Shown: positions 8,209 through 17,078, counted from the stretch's first letter. The stretch: DNA of 64,000 bases from Xanthobacteraceae bacterium (GCA_022841625.1 JALHRD010000007.1:110072-174071); one strand, 5' to 3'. Numbers and translations: made by a program. Notes: a model not told the origin generated them from the sequence alone.

Positions 8209-10434
8209 TCACGCGCGCTTCACCAGCGCGTCGACTGCGATCACGCCGTCGCTGCGAACGATCAGCGGGTTGATCTCGGCCTCGACCACCGAAGGATCCT
8301 TGGCAAGCTGTGACAGCGCCACGATGGCGTTGGCGAGCGCGTCGAGATCGCCCTTCGGCCGGCCGCGAAAGCCGGCGAGAGCCTGCAACGCGCGCACCTC
8401 GGCGATCATATCCCGGGCGGTCGCCAGATCGACCGGCGCGAGCCGCAGGCTGCGGTCGCGATAGAGTTCAGCAAGAATGCCGCCGGTCGCCACCATTACT
8501 AGGGGGCCGGCGGCGGAATCGACGCGATAGCCGATCAGCGCTTCGCCAAGCCCCGCGATCATCGGCTGCACCAGAACTTGCTGGAGGCGCGTGCCGGGCC
8601 GGTGCTGCGCGACATTGGCCTTGATCTGCGCGATCGCCGTAATCAACGCGATGCCATCGGCGACCCCGAGCACCACGCCGCCGACCTCGGTCTTGTGCGC
8701 AATCTCGGCCGTGAGCGCCTTGACCGCCACCGGATAGGCGAATGGCAGCACCGGCGCTTGCGCGATGCCGGCGTCGAGCGCCAGCGTCGGCGCGCGCGGC
8801 ACGCCGAGCAGTTCGAGCAGCGCTCCGGCTTCCAGTTCGTCGAGCAGGCGGCCGCCCCGCTCGTCATGCCCGTGCTTGTCGCGGGCATCCACGTCTTGAT
8901 GTATGTGGTGCTCGGAAGCCGTGGATGGTATCGCAACTTGGGCCTGCCCGAGTTGCGCACTATTTGACTGCGCAAGTCGGGTAAACCCGACTTGCGATGA
9001 CGAGCCCGGCCATGACCGATCGAGCGACCGTGGTGCGCGTCGCCGCAGCGCGGCTGCCATCGCATCGGCGCAGGCTTCGGGTGTTCGGAAATTTGGAACG
9101 CCGGCTTCGCTCAGCATGGCGAGCGCCTCTGGCGCGTCGGGCACAAGGCAGGCGACCAGCGGTTTGGTTGCGCTTGCGCTATCGACAATCGGCTTAACCG
9201 CAAGCTCCGGATGGAAACGCGCCGACGAGCCGATCACCGCCAGGATCACATCGTATTCCGGCGCGGTGGTGAGGATGTCGAGCGCGGCCTTCATCACGTC
9301 GTAGCGGGCGCCGGCCAGCGTCACGTCGATAATCCGCGCCGGCTTCACCTCGATGCCAGCGGCCTTGAAGCGTGCCAGGGTCGCGTCGCTGGGGCGCTCG
9401 ATGGCGATGCCGCGGCTTGAGAGCGGATCGACCACCATGGTGGCGCCGCCGCCGGTCGTGGTCACCACGCCGACGGTTGCGCGCCGGCCCCCTCCCTTAC
9501 CCTCCCCCGCTTGCGGGGGAGGGTAAGGAGGGGGTGGCAGCCGCCGCAGCAACGGCAGGCCCTCGATCAGCCCATCGAGCGTATCGACGCGCGCAATCCC
9601 GCAATCGGCCAAAAACGCATCTGCCACGTCGTCCTCGCCGGCGAGCGCGCCGGTGTGCGTCACCGCCAGTTCGCGCGCCGCTTCCGAGCGGCCGAGCTTA
9701 TAGGCAATAATCGGCTTGCCCTGCTGGTGGGCCGCCAGTGCAAAACGCCGCAATGTTTCGGCATGGCGCATGGTTTCGAGAAACAGCATGTAGCCGTCGA
9801 TGCCGGGGTCATCGAGAGTCGCTTGGCAAATTTCGCCGAGCGAGAGATCGATTTCATTGCCGACCGACACCAGGCCCGCAAAATGCAGGCCGCGTGCCTT
9901 GCCGCGCGACAGCAGCGCGCCGATCATACTGCCGGAATGCGAAGCGGCAAAGATGTGGCCGGCCGGCAGTTCGCGCTCGTCAAAGGCGGCATTAGCGGTG
10001 AGCATTGCGCGGCTGCGCAGGTCGACAATGCCGAGGCTTGATGGCCCGACCACGCGGATGCCGGTCGCCGCGCATATAGCTCGTAGTTTCGCCACCCGCC
10101 GGTCGCCCACTTCGCCGGCCTCGGTGAAGCCATCGGCCAGCACGGTCGCGGCCTTGACGCCGCGTTGGCCGCATTCCGCCACCGCCTCGATCGCAGCCTC
10201 GGTCGGCGTGACGATATAGGCGTGGTCGGGCGTTTCCGGCAGCGCCGCGAGCGAAGGCCAGGCGCGCTCGCCCAGCACCGTCTCGCGGCCCGGATTGATC
10301 GGATAGACCCGTCCCGCATAGCCCATCTGGCGCAGGAATTTTAGCGGCCGGCCGGCGGTCTTGGTGGCGTCGTTCGATTGCCCGACGATCGCGACCGCTT
10401 TGGGCGCGAATAGCGCCTCGCGCAAAGTGGTCAT
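8209..10434 (-). CDS. ADP-forming acyl-CoA synthetase (acetate-CoA ligase family)
   Basis: A 741-aa fusion protein that would interconvert an acid plus CoA plus ATP with acyl-CoA plus ADP. Domains in order are a CoA-binding Rossmann domain (1-130, KAVAIVGQSND and VYPINPG), two succinyl-CoA-ligase-like flavodoxin domains (to about 470, with the conserved VTHTGALAG segment near 265), and a C-terminal ATP-grasp domain (about 530-741, ending with VVEAEINPLIV). It is longer than the usual roughly 690-700 aa because two intergenic-type palindromes lie in frame at about residues 301-316 and 474-526, both apparently at linkers. The start lies one base after the acyl-CoA dehydrogenase stop. Together they suggest activation and oxidation of a transported acid. 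Confidence 0.88.
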   Translation of the reverse strand: MTTLREALFAPKAVAIVGQSNDATKTAGRPLKFLRQMGYAGRVYPINPGRETVLGERAWPSLAALPETPDHAYIVTPTEAAIEAVAECGQRGVKAATVLADGFTEAGEVGDRRVAKLRAICAATGIRVVGPSSLGIVDLRSRAMLTANAAFDERELPAGHIFAASHSGSMIGALLSRGKARGLHFAGLVSVGNEIDLSLGEICQATLDDPGIDGYMLFLETMRHAETLRRFALAAHQQGKPIIAYKLGRSEAARELAVTHTGALAGEDDVADAFLADCGIARVDTLDGLIEGLPLLRRLPPPPYPPPQAGEGKGGGRRATVGVVTTTGGGATMVVDPLSSRGIAIERPSDATLARFKAAGIEVKPARIIDVTLAGARYDVMKAALDILTTAPEYDVILAVIGSSARFHPELAVKPIVDSASATKPLVACLVPDAPEALAMLSEAGVPNFRTPEACADAMAAALRRRAPRSLDRSWPGSSSQVGFTRLAQSNSAQLGQAQVAIPSTASEHHIHQDVDARDKHGHDERGGRLLDELEAGALLELLGVPRAPTLALDAGIAQAPVLPFAYPVAVKALTAEIAHKTEVGGVVLGVADGIALITAIAQIKANVAQHRPGTRLQQVLVQPMIAGLGEALIGYRVDSAAGPLVMVATGGILAELYRDRSLRLAPVDLATARDMIAEVRALQALAGFRGRPKGDLDALANAIVALSQLAKDPSVVEAEINPLIVRSDGVIAVDALVKRA
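8860..9016. repeat. Composite palindromic element inside the CoA-ligase gene
   Basis: The left end (TCGTCATGCCCGTGCTTGTC, GCGGGCATCCACGTCTTGAT) and the right end (CGAGCCCGGCCATGAC) are those of a common intergenic palindrome of Bradyrhizobium relatives. Its centre carries a pair of 26-base palindromes (8932-8957 and 8971-8996). The whole insert is translated in frame within the ligase gene. Confidence 0.75.
8932..8996. repeat. Paired 26-nt palindromes (copy 1)
   Basis: Two 26-base palindromes stand 13 bases apart. The first (8932-8957) has arms CGCAACTTGGGC and GCCCGAGTTGCG with one mismatch. The second (8971-8996) has perfect arms CGCAAGTCGGGT and ACCCGACTTGCG around AA. The same architecture recurs at 39818-39880. 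Confidence 0.8.
9488..9535. repeat. Palindrome inside the CoA-ligase gene
   Basis: An almost perfect hairpin with 22-23-base arms around TT (left half 9488-9510, right half 9513-9534; core CCTCCCCCGC / GCGGGGGAGG). In the minus-strand protein it encodes PPPPYPPPQAGEGKGGG, the signature of this intergenic repeat type when it is captured in a reading frame. Confidence 0.85.
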
Positions 10435-10435
10435 G

Positions 10436-11605
10436 TCATTCCGCTGCCTGCGCCCGGCGCGGTGGCCGCTGGTCGAAACGGCGATCGAACACGTGCTCAG
10501 CGATCCGGTTCTTGAGCATCTCGATCGAGCCGCCGGCGATCATCCAGCCGCGGCAGCGCCGCATGCAGTATTCCACCAGCGCTTCGCGGCTGTAGCCGAG
10601 CGCGCCCATGGCCTGCACCGCTTCATGCGCCACCTCGAAGCCAGCCTGGTTGCAGGCCGCCTTGGCGACCGCGGTTTCGTAGGCCGACGGCAGGCCGCGG
10701 TCGGCATTGGTGGCGGCGCGGTAGAGCAGGAGCTGCGCGCTTTCGAGCTTGATCGCCATTTCGGCGAATTTCCATTGCAACCCTTGGAACTCGCACAGCG
10801 GCCGGCCGAACTGCTCGCGAGTCAGGCAATAATCGCGTGCGGTGTTGTAGGCGTAGCGGCCGAGCGCCAGCGAACGCGCCGAATTACCCAGCCGCTCGAT
10901 GTTGAAGCTCGCGATCTGCTTCTTGAAGCCGCCGGGGCCGAGCAGCATATTGGCGGCCGGGATGCGGCAATTTTCGAAATGTAGTTCCGACCATTGCTCG
11001 CCGCTCATGAAACTCGACGGCGCGCCGATCGTGAATCCCGGCGTGTCGCGCTCAACAATCACCGAGCCGATGCCGTCGAGCCCCGGCGCATAGCGCACAT
11101 AGACCAAAAACACTTTGGCGTCGGGACTGAAGGTCGAAAACACTTTGGCGCCGTTGATGACATAGTGGTCGCCGTCCAGCTTGGCGCTGGTGGTGAGTTC
11201 GGTCACCGCCGAGCCGGCATGGGGCTCGCTCATGCCGAGGCTCATGACCGCGCCGCCCGACAGCAGCGCAGGCAGCCAGCGCGCTTTTTGCGCCGGCGTG
11301 GCGTATTCCGCAAAGGTGCGGATCGGGCCGAAATTACCGAACTGCACCACGTCGGCACTGCGCGGACACACCAATGCAACCTGCTCGATGGCGATCACCG
11401 CGTCCATCAGCGTGCCGCCGACGCCGCCATCCTTTTCCGGAACGGTGATGCCCATCAGCCCCTGCGCGCCCATCAGCTTCGCCACGTCAAACGGAAAGCG
11501 CGGATCGTGCGCGCGCTCAAGCGAATCCTTGGCGAGATGCGCCTGTGCAAAGCGGCGCACGCTGTCGGCGAATAGCTTTTGTTCCTCGGTGAAGTCGAAA
11601 TTCAT
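10436..11605 (-). CDS. Acyl-CoA dehydrogenase family protein
   Basis: A 389-aa FAD-dependent acyl-CoA dehydrogenase-fold protein. Visible landmarks are the N-terminal FTEEQKLFADSVRRFAQ, the flavin segment MSLGMSEPHAGSAVTELTT, WSELHFENCRIPAANMLLG and the C-terminal MGALGYSREALVEY. The C-terminal region where many members place the catalytic Glu (YEGT) reads IAGGSIEMLKNRIAEHV, so the catalytic base is uncertain. The SD GAGG lies 5 bases before the ATG. It sits 10 bases after a TctC gene and one base before the CoA ligase gene, suggesting ligase-then-dehydrogenase processing of an imported acid. Confidence 0.9.
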   Translation of the reverse strand: MNFDFTEEQKLFADSVRRFAQAHLAKDSLERAHDPRFPFDVAKLMGAQGLMGITVPEKDGGVGGTLMDAVIAIEQVALVCPRSADVVQFGNFGPIRTFAEYATPAQKARWLPALLSGGAVMSLGMSEPHAGSAVTELTTSAKLDGDHYVINGAKVFSTFSPDAKVFLVYVRYAPGLDGIGSVIVERDTPGFTIGAPSSFMSGEQWSELHFENCRIPAANMLLGPGGFKKQIASFNIERLGNSARSLALGRYAYNTARDYCLTREQFGRPLCEFQGLQWKFAEMAIKLESAQLLLYRAATNADRGLPSAYETAVAKAACNQAGFEVAHEAVQAMGALGYSREALVEYCMRRCRGWMIAGGSIEMLKNRIAEHVFDRRFDQRPPRRAQAAE

Positions 11606-11615
11606 GCTTGCCTCG

Positions 11616-12581
11616 CTATTGCGACCCCGCCAGGCCGGCGCGTTTCACCACCTCCGACCATTTGCGTTCTTCGCGGTCGATGTCGGCGGCGTATTGTTCG
11701 GGGCTTCCCGGCACCGCATCGGTGCCGTCGCGCGCCATGCGCGCAATGGTGTCGGGATCGGCCAGTGCCTGCCGCAGCGCCGCGTTGAGCTTGTCGACGA
11801 TTGGACGGGGCGTTCCCGCCGGCGCCAGGATGCCGTAGCGCAATGCCGATTCGTAACCCGGCAATGTCTCCGCAACCGTCGGCACATCGGGAAAGATCGT
11901 CGTGCGCTTCAATCCGGTTACCGCCAGCGCGCGCACCTTGTTGTCTTTGATCAGCCCGATCGCCGGCGGCAGCGAGCTGAAATAGATCGCGACATGGCCG
12001 CCGAGAAGGTCGGTCAGGGCCGGGCCGGTGCCTTTGTAGGGCACATGGATCAGTTTGACGCCGGCCATGTGGGCGAACAGCTCCGCGCCGAGATGAATGC
12101 CGGAGCCGACGCCGGCCGAGGCATAGGTCAGTTTGCCGGGGTCCTTTTTGGCGAGCGCGATCAGTTCCGGCACGGACTTTGCCTGGATCGCCGGATGGAT
12201 CAGGACGATCATGTCGCTCGATCCAATCATGCCGATCGGCGCGAAATCCTTGCGCACGTCGTAGCCGACATTGGGCAGCAGCGTCGGATTGACCGCCAGC
12301 GATCCGGTGCCGCCGATCACCAGCGTATAGCCGTCGGGCGCGGCCTTGGCGACCTGGCGGGTGGCGAGCGCGCCGCCGGCGCCGGGCCGGTTGTCGATCA
12401 CGACCTGCTGGCCGAGCGTCTTGCTCATTTTCTCGCCGACGATTCGCGCCATCACGTCATTGCCGCCGCCGGCGGCATAGGGCACGACCAACGTGATCGG
12501 CCGGCTGGGATAGTCCTGCGCCTGCGCAACGCCAAGCGCCGCGGCGACGAACGCAATCAGTAGCGTGCTCAGGACGGTCAT
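11616..12581 (-). CDS. TctC-family substrate-binding protein (short form, tandem copy 4)
   Basis: A 321-aa periplasmic receptor with a signal peptide ending near GVAQAQ. Short-form Bug motifs are clear: YPSRPITLVVPYAAGGGND, LGQQVVIDNRPGAGG, APDGYTLV, FAPIGMI and LIHVPYKGTGPALTDLLGGH. The start at 12581 follows GAGGAA; the longer frame from 12602 adds only a non-signal stretch. It is the last of four tandem paralogues and lies directly before the acyl-CoA dehydrogenase gene. The ligand is unknown. Confidence 0.9.
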   Translation of the reverse strand: MTVLSTLLIAFVAAALGVAQAQDYPSRPITLVVPYAAGGGNDVMARIVGEKMSKTLGQQVVIDNRPGAGGALATRQVAKAAPDGYTLVIGGTGSLAVNPTLLPNVGYDVRKDFAPIGMIGSSDMIVLIHPAIQAKSVPELIALAKKDPGKLTYASAGVGSGIHLGAELFAHMAGVKLIHVPYKGTGPALTDLLGGHVAIYFSSLPPAIGLIKDNKVRALAVTGLKRTTIFPDVPTVAETLPGYESALRYGILAPAGTPRPIVDKLNAALRQALADPDTIARMARDGTDAVPGSPEQYAADIDREERKWSEVVKRAGLAGSQ

Positions 12582-12591
12582 CGTCGGTTCC

Positions 12592-13560
12592 TCATTCGGC
12601 AACCAGGCCGATTGTCTTGATCAGCGTCGACCATTTCGGCTCCTCGCGATCGATCATGGCGGTGAATTCCTCGGGCGAGGTCGCGCGCGGCTCGACGCCT
12701 TCCTGGGCGAGCAGCTTCAACACGGCTTCGTTGCGCAGCGTGGTTCGTAACTCGCGGTTGAGCCGCTCGACGATTGGGCGCGGCGTGCCGGCCGCCGCCA
12801 GCAGGCCATAGCCCAGGACGGCCTCGAAGCCGGGGAAGCCCTGCTCGGCCACCGTCGGCACGTCCGGAACCAGCGACGCCCGCCGCATGCCGGTGACCGC
12901 CAGCGCCCGTACCGTCCCGGCGCCGATGTGACTATGGACATTCGGGATCGCGCTGAACAAGAGCGCGATATGGCCGCCGAGCAGGTCGCTCAGCGCCGGG
13001 ATCGCGCCGCGATAGGGCACATGCGAAAGCTTGATGCCGGCGGTGTGCGCCAGAAGTTCGCCCGACAGATGATTGACGGTGCCTATCCCCGGCGAGCCAT
13101 ATTGAATCGGCGCGCCTTTGTCCTTGGCATGGTTGACCAGTTCGGCAATCGTGCGCGCTGGAAACTTCGGATGGACCGCGACCACGTTCGGCACCGCGCC
13201 GACAAAGCCGATCGAGGTGAGGTCTTTGCGCTCATAGCCGGCATTGCGGGTGAGATTGAGCGCAATCGTCAGCGTCGCGTTGGTGCCCAGAAGGATTGTG
13301 TAGCCGTCCGGCGCACTCTTGGCGACCGCGCGGGCGCCAATGGTGCTGCCGGCGCCGCCGCGATTGTCGATCACGATCGGCTGCTTGAGCTGCTCGCTGA
13401 GTTTATCGGAGATGGCGCGGGCGATCACGCTGGTCGAGCCGCCGGGCGTGAACGGCACGATCAGCGTGATCGGCTTGTTCGGATAATCCTGCGCGACCGC
13501 GCTGCCGAGCGCAGCGGCGAGGCTTGCGACAATAGCAATGGCGGAACGGGTAATCATCAC
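12592..13560 (-). CDS. TctC-family substrate-binding protein (short form, tandem copy 3)
   Basis: A 322-aa receptor with a signal peptide ending near GSAVAQ. Motifs are YPNKPITLIVPFTPGGSTS, LKQPIVIDNRGGAGST, APDGYTILLG, LSHVPYRGAIPALSDLLGGH and DVPTVAEQGFPGFEA. A strong AAGGAGGG lies 9 bases before the ATG. The binding-loop segment after PFTPGG reads STSVIAR, whereas copy 4 has NDVMAR, so ligand preference may differ between copies. Confidence 0.9.
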   Translation of the reverse strand: MMITRSAIAIVASLAAALGSAVAQDYPNKPITLIVPFTPGGSTSVIARAISDKLSEQLKQPIVIDNRGGAGSTIGARAVAKSAPDGYTILLGTNATLTIALNLTRNAGYERKDLTSIGFVGAVPNVVAVHPKFPARTIAELVNHAKDKGAPIQYGSPGIGTVNHLSGELLAHTAGIKLSHVPYRGAIPALSDLLGGHIALLFSAIPNVHSHIGAGTVRALAVTGMRRASLVPDVPTVAEQGFPGFEAVLGYGLLAAAGTPRPIVERLNRELRTTLRNEAVLKLLAQEGVEPRATSPEEFTAMIDREEPKWSTLIKTIGLVAE

Positions 13561-13582
13561 GGTCGGCCCTCCTTACGGGCGC

Positions 13583-14551
13583 TCAGTTCCCGACGATGCC
13601 GAGTTCCTTGATCAGTTGGGCCCAGCGCGTTTCCTCCTGATCGATGTCGGTGGCGTATTGCTGCGGCGTCATTGGCGTCGGCTCAGCGCCTTCATGGCGG
13701 ATGCGGTTGATAACGACCTCGTCGGCCAGTGCGGCGTTAAGCGCCTTGTTGAGTTGCGCCACGATGGCCGGGGGCGTTCCGGCCGGGGCCGAGAGACCGT
13801 ATCGCAGCGAGACGTCGAATCCCGGCAAACCTTGTTCCGCGAGCGTTGCCACATCGGGCAACTGGCTCGAACGCTTGGCGGTGGTCACCCCGAGGGCGCG
13901 GATATGGCCGCTTTCAATGGCGCCGCGCGACACCGGGATCGGGTTGAAGCCGATTTTGACATGACCGCCGATCAAGTCGGTGATCAGCGGGTTCGAGCCC
14001 TTGTAAGGAATCGCCATCAGCTTGACATTGGCGGCGCGTGCGAACATTTCCGCGGCGAGATGATTGACGGTGCCGGCGCCCGGCGAGCCATATTGGAACG
14101 GCTCACCGGTCTTTCGGATGTAAGCGATCAATTCCGGAATTGTCTTGATCGGAACGTCCTTGTTGGCAAGCACCAGGCTCGGCGCCGCCGCGATCATGCC
14201 GATCGGCGCGAAATCCTTGCGCACATCATAGCCGGCATTTTTGTACATGCTGGGGCCGGTCGCGAAGGTCGAGGTGTAGGACAGCAGCATGGTGTAGCCG
14301 TCCGGCGTGGCGCGCGTGACCTGCCGGGTCGCGACCGTGCCGCTGCCGCCAGCGGCGCGGTTTTCGATCACGACCTGCTGGCCGAGCGCGCGGCTCATGC
14401 GTTCACCGACAATCCGCGCCAGGATGTCGTTGCTGCCGCCGGGCGGCAGCGGCACCACCAGCGTGATCGCACGGGTTGGAAATTGTTGCGCCGATGCGGA
14501 CGCCAAGGTCGCGGCAAGAGCCAGCGCCGCCAGCGAGATCTTCAGGAACAT
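13583..14551 (-). CDS. TctC-family substrate-binding protein (short form, tandem copy 2)
   Basis: A 322-aa receptor with a signal peptide ending near ASASAQ. Motifs are FPTRAITLVVPLPPGGSND, LGQQVVIENRAAGGSG, TPDGYTMLLSY, FAPIGMIAAAP and IPYKGSNPLITDLIGGH. The open frame runs upstream to 14779, over the end of the neighbouring TctC gene; the ATG at 14551 gives the proper signal peptide. It lies 10 bases after the stop of copy 1 and 22 bases before copy 3. Confidence 0.9.
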   Translation of the reverse strand: MFLKISLAALALAATLASASAQQFPTRAITLVVPLPPGGSNDILARIVGERMSRALGQQVVIENRAAGGSGTVATRQVTRATPDGYTMLLSYTSTFATGPSMYKNAGYDVRKDFAPIGMIAAAPSLVLANKDVPIKTIPELIAYIRKTGEPFQYGSPGAGTVNHLAAEMFARAANVKLMAIPYKGSNPLITDLIGGHVKIGFNPIPVSRGAIESGHIRALGVTTAKRSSQLPDVATLAEQGLPGFDVSLRYGLSAPAGTPPAIVAQLNKALNAALADEVVINRIRHEGAEPTPMTPQQYATDIDQEETRWAQLIKELGIVGN

Positions 14552-14561
14552 CGCGGTTCTC

Positions 14562-15539
14562 CTAATTCTCAGTGGCGCCGGACATCTTGACCACCGCCGA
14601 CCAGCGTTTTTCGTCGCGGTCGATATGGTTGGCATAGTCCTCGGGCGAACCTGGCGTGGTCTCGGCGCCGTCATTGGTGAGGCGTTTTCTAACATCGGCG
14701 CTGGCCAGCGCTTCGCGCAAGGCGTGGTTGAGGCGATCGACAATCGGCCGTGGCGTGCCGGCGGGCGCGACCAGTCCATAGTACAGCGACGCCTCGAAAT
14801 CCTTGACGCCGGATTCGGCGATGGTCGGCAGCTCCGGCACCAGGCTTGACCGCTGGCTGCTGGTCACCGCCAGTCCGCGCAGCAAGCCCTGCGATACCGG
14901 GCCATGGGTGGCCGGGATCGGCGCGAACGCCATCGGGATGTGACCGCCGATCAGGTCGGCGAGCGCCGGCCCGGTGCCTTTGTAAGGAATGTGGACGAGC
15001 TTTATGCCGGCGGCGCTGGCGAAATATTCGCCCGACACATGGCTGACGGTGCCGACGCCGGCCGAGCCGTAATTGACCTTGCCCGGATTGGCCTTGGCAT
15101 GGGCGACCAATTCCTGCACCGACTTGACCGGCGTCGAAGGATGCACCACCAGCGAATTTGGCGCATGGCCGATCATGCCGATCGGCGCGAAGTCCTTGCG
15201 CGGGTCGTAGCCGGCGTTTTTGTATAACGTGGGGCCAATTGCCAGGGTGCCGGTATAGCCGAGCAGCAGCGTGTAGCCGTCCGGCGCGCTCTTGGCGACG
15301 GCGCGGGTTCCCACCGTTCCGCCGGCGCCGCCGCGGTTGTCGATGATGATCGGCTGGCCAAGAATTTCGCTCATCTTGTCCGCCACCGTGCGGCCGACAA
15401 TCGAGGTGGAGCCGCCCGGCGCGAACGAAATGATCAGCGTGATCGGTCGGCTCGGATAGGTTTGGGCGGCGGCCGGAAGGATGGAACTCCAGGTCGCCAA
15501 GGCCGTCAAAATCGCGGTCAGCGGCAAGCGTGCAATCAT
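14562..15539 (-). CDS. TctC-family substrate-binding protein (short form, tandem copy 1)
   Basis: A 325-aa receptor and the first gene of the long minus-strand operon that runs to 4929. A signal peptide ends near LPAAAQ. Motifs are YPSRPITLIISFAPGGSTS, LGQPIIIDNRGGAGGT, APDGYTLLLGYTG, FAPIGMIGHAPNSLVVHPS and LVHIPYKGTGPALADLIGGH. The promoter should lie in the 122-base gap shared with the divergent ThDP decarboxylase genes, a hint that both units answer to the same regulator. Confidence 0.9.
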   Translation of the reverse strand: MIARLPLTAILTALATWSSILPAAAQTYPSRPITLIISFAPGGSTSIVGRTVADKMSEILGQPIIIDNRGGAGGTVGTRAVAKSAPDGYTLLLGYTGTLAIGPTLYKNAGYDPRKDFAPIGMIGHAPNSLVVHPSTPVKSVQELVAHAKANPGKVNYGSAGVGTVSHVSGEYFASAAGIKLVHIPYKGTGPALADLIGGHIPMAFAPIPATHGPVSQGLLRGLAVTSSQRSSLVPELPTIAESGVKDFEASLYYGLVAPAGTPRPIVDRLNHALREALASADVRKRLTNDGAETTPGSPEDYANHIDRDEKRWSAVVKMSGATEN

Positions 15540-15661
15540 CGTGTTCTCTGGCGCCTCCCCGTTGTGGCGGTTACTGTCGCCGATCCGCCGTGATAAGGAA
15601 AGGCGACAAACGCGCCGGGGGAACTGGCGCCATGCAGGGATGGCACAGGAGCCGGCGCGCG

Positions 15662-16189
15662 ATGAACTGGTCCGATACTTTCCTCGATGTGCTCAAAAAG
15701 AACGACGTCCGGCTGATCAGCTATGTGCCCGACAATGTGCTGACGCCGTTGATCAAGGGCGTGACCGCCGACAATTATTTCATCTCGGTCAATGCCACCC
15801 GCGAGGACGAGGCCATGGGCATCGTCGCCGGCGCCTGGATGGGCGGCATGAAGGGCGCGGTAATGATGCAGACCTCCGGCTTCGCGGTGGCGCCGAATGC
15901 GCTCGCTTCGCTGTTGGTGCCGTTCCAGATCCCGGCGATCCTGGTGATCTCGGAGCGCGGCACGCTCGGCGAGTTCAATATCGGCCAGGTCGCGGTGGCC
16001 AAGATCATGCGGCCGATCCTCGACACGCTGTCGGTCGAGCACCACACCCTGACCGACGAAGCCAAGCTCGGCTTTATTGTGGATTCGTCGATCAAGCAGG
16101 CGGTCACCACGCAAAGCCCGGTCGCGTTCATCCTGTCGCCGCTGCTGACCGGCGGCAATCCGGTCGCGCATGCGAAGCTGTCCGCTTAA
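15662..16189 (+). CDS. ThDP decarboxylase, N-terminal (Pyr) subunit
   Basis: A 175-aa protein matching the small pyrimidine-binding subunit of split ThDP decarboxylases such as sulfopyruvate decarboxylase alpha (ComD) and phosphonopyruvate decarboxylase. The catalytic-Glu region reads VNATREDEAMGIVAGAWMGG, followed by QTSGFAVAPNALASL and VISERGTLGEFN. It pairs with the next gene, which supplies the diphosphate-binding half. The ATG at 15662 follows AGGAG and begins at the family N terminus (WSDTFLDVLKKNDVRLISYVPD); an upstream ATG at 15632 is possible. The substrate is probably a 2-oxo acid; sulfopyruvate is only one candidate. Confidence 0.85.
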   Translation: MNWSDTFLDVLKKNDVRLISYVPDNVLTPLIKGVTADNYFISVNATREDEAMGIVAGAWMGGMKGAVMMQTSGFAVAPNALASLLVPFQIPAILVISERGTLGEFNIGQVAVAKIMRPILDTLSVEHHTLTDEAKLGFIVDSSIKQAVTTQSPVAFILSPLLTGGNPVAHAKLSA

Positions 16190-16200
16190 GGAGCGAGCCC

Positions 16201-16803
16201 GTGGCTGAATTGACCTTGTTCAATCGCACCGAACTGACCATGCGCCTGGTCGCCAAACTGACGCACGAAGAGGCCGTGGTCGGCGGCATCGGCAATACCA
16301 ATTTCGACCTGTTCGCCGCCGGCCATCGGCCGCAGAATTTCTACATGCTCGGCAGCATGGGGCTGGCGGTGCCGATTGCATTGGGCGTTGCCATTGCGCA
16401 GCCAGAGCGCGGCGTGATCGCGCTCGAAGGCGACGGCTCGATCCTGATGTCGCTTGGTTGCCTCGCCACCATCGGGACGGTACGGCCGCGCAATCTCACC
16501 ATCGTGATTATGGATAATGGCCTCTACCAGATCACCGGCAAGCAAGTGACCGCGACCGGCACCAATACCGATATTGTGGCGGTCGCAAGAGGCGTCGGCC
16601 TCGCCAACAGCCATTGGGTGCGCGACCACAACCATTTCGACGAAATGATCGCGCGCCGCTTCGATGAAGGCGGGCCGGTGCTGTTGGCGGCGAAAATCGA
16701 CGATAAGCCGGGCGCCGGACAGACGCCGCGTGACCCCGCGCTGATCCGCAATCGCTTCATGAAGGGATTGGGCACCGGCCGCGGCGGTGCTTTGGATGGC
16801 TAA
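16201..16803 (+). CDS. ThDP decarboxylase, C-terminal (PP) subunit
   Basis: A 200-aa diphosphate-binding half of a ThDP enzyme, like sulfopyruvate decarboxylase beta (ComE). The ThDP/Mg signature is complete: GDGSILMSLG, then about 25 residues, then IVIMDNGLYQITG. The start codon is GTG at 16201, 7 bases after AAGGAG that overlaps the stop of the partner gene, so the two are co-translated. Its last 4 bases overlap the stop of the convergent small gene at 16800. Confidence 0.88.
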   Translation: MAELTLFNRTELTMRLVAKLTHEEAVVGGIGNTNFDLFAAGHRPQNFYMLGSMGLAVPIALGVAIAQPERGVIALEGDGSILMSLGCLATIGTVRPRNLTIVIMDNGLYQITGKQVTATGTNTDIVAVARGVGLANSHWVRDHNHFDEMIARRFDEGGPVLLAAKIDDKPGAGQTPRDPALIRNRFMKGLGTGRGGALDG

Positions 16804-17078
16804 GCCAGCAGGTCGATCGCGAATTGTGAACGCAATGATTTCGCAGGGTCGGGAGGCTGCGCGCCATTGATTGCCTTGACGCGATCGGTGCTGGACGGAT
16901 CACGCAATGAACTGCCCCACAGCACCGCGGGTTGATCGGACCGCGACGGGTTCGAATGCCCACCGGTCTGTTCGACATTGCCGGGGTCGGTGGAAGGATG
17001 CGGATTCTGGCCCTTCTTTGCCTTGCGCACGTCACATGAGGACGCGCAAAAGAATCCGTTAACAATCGATACCGCCAT
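16800..17078 (-). CDS. Small hypothetical protein
   Basis: A 92-aa protein with no function I can name. It starts MAVSIVNGFFCASSCDVRKA, with two Cys in FFCASSCDV, then a polar, Pro- and Asp-rich tail lacking membrane segments. It is supported as a real gene by the strong GAGGAG 7 bases before the ATG. I have an impression, unverified, that similar short proteins occur in Bradyrhizobium relatives. Confidence 0.6.
   Translation of the reverse strand: MAVSIVNGFFCASSCDVRKAKKGQNPHPSTDPGNVEQTGGHSNPSRSDQPAVLWGSSLRDPSSTDRVKAINGAQPPDPAKSLRSQFAIDLLA

Noticed and set aside
11181..12563. 460-codon plus-strand open frame
   Set aside because: It is antisense to parts of the acyl-CoA dehydrogenase and TctC genes and has no domain pattern.
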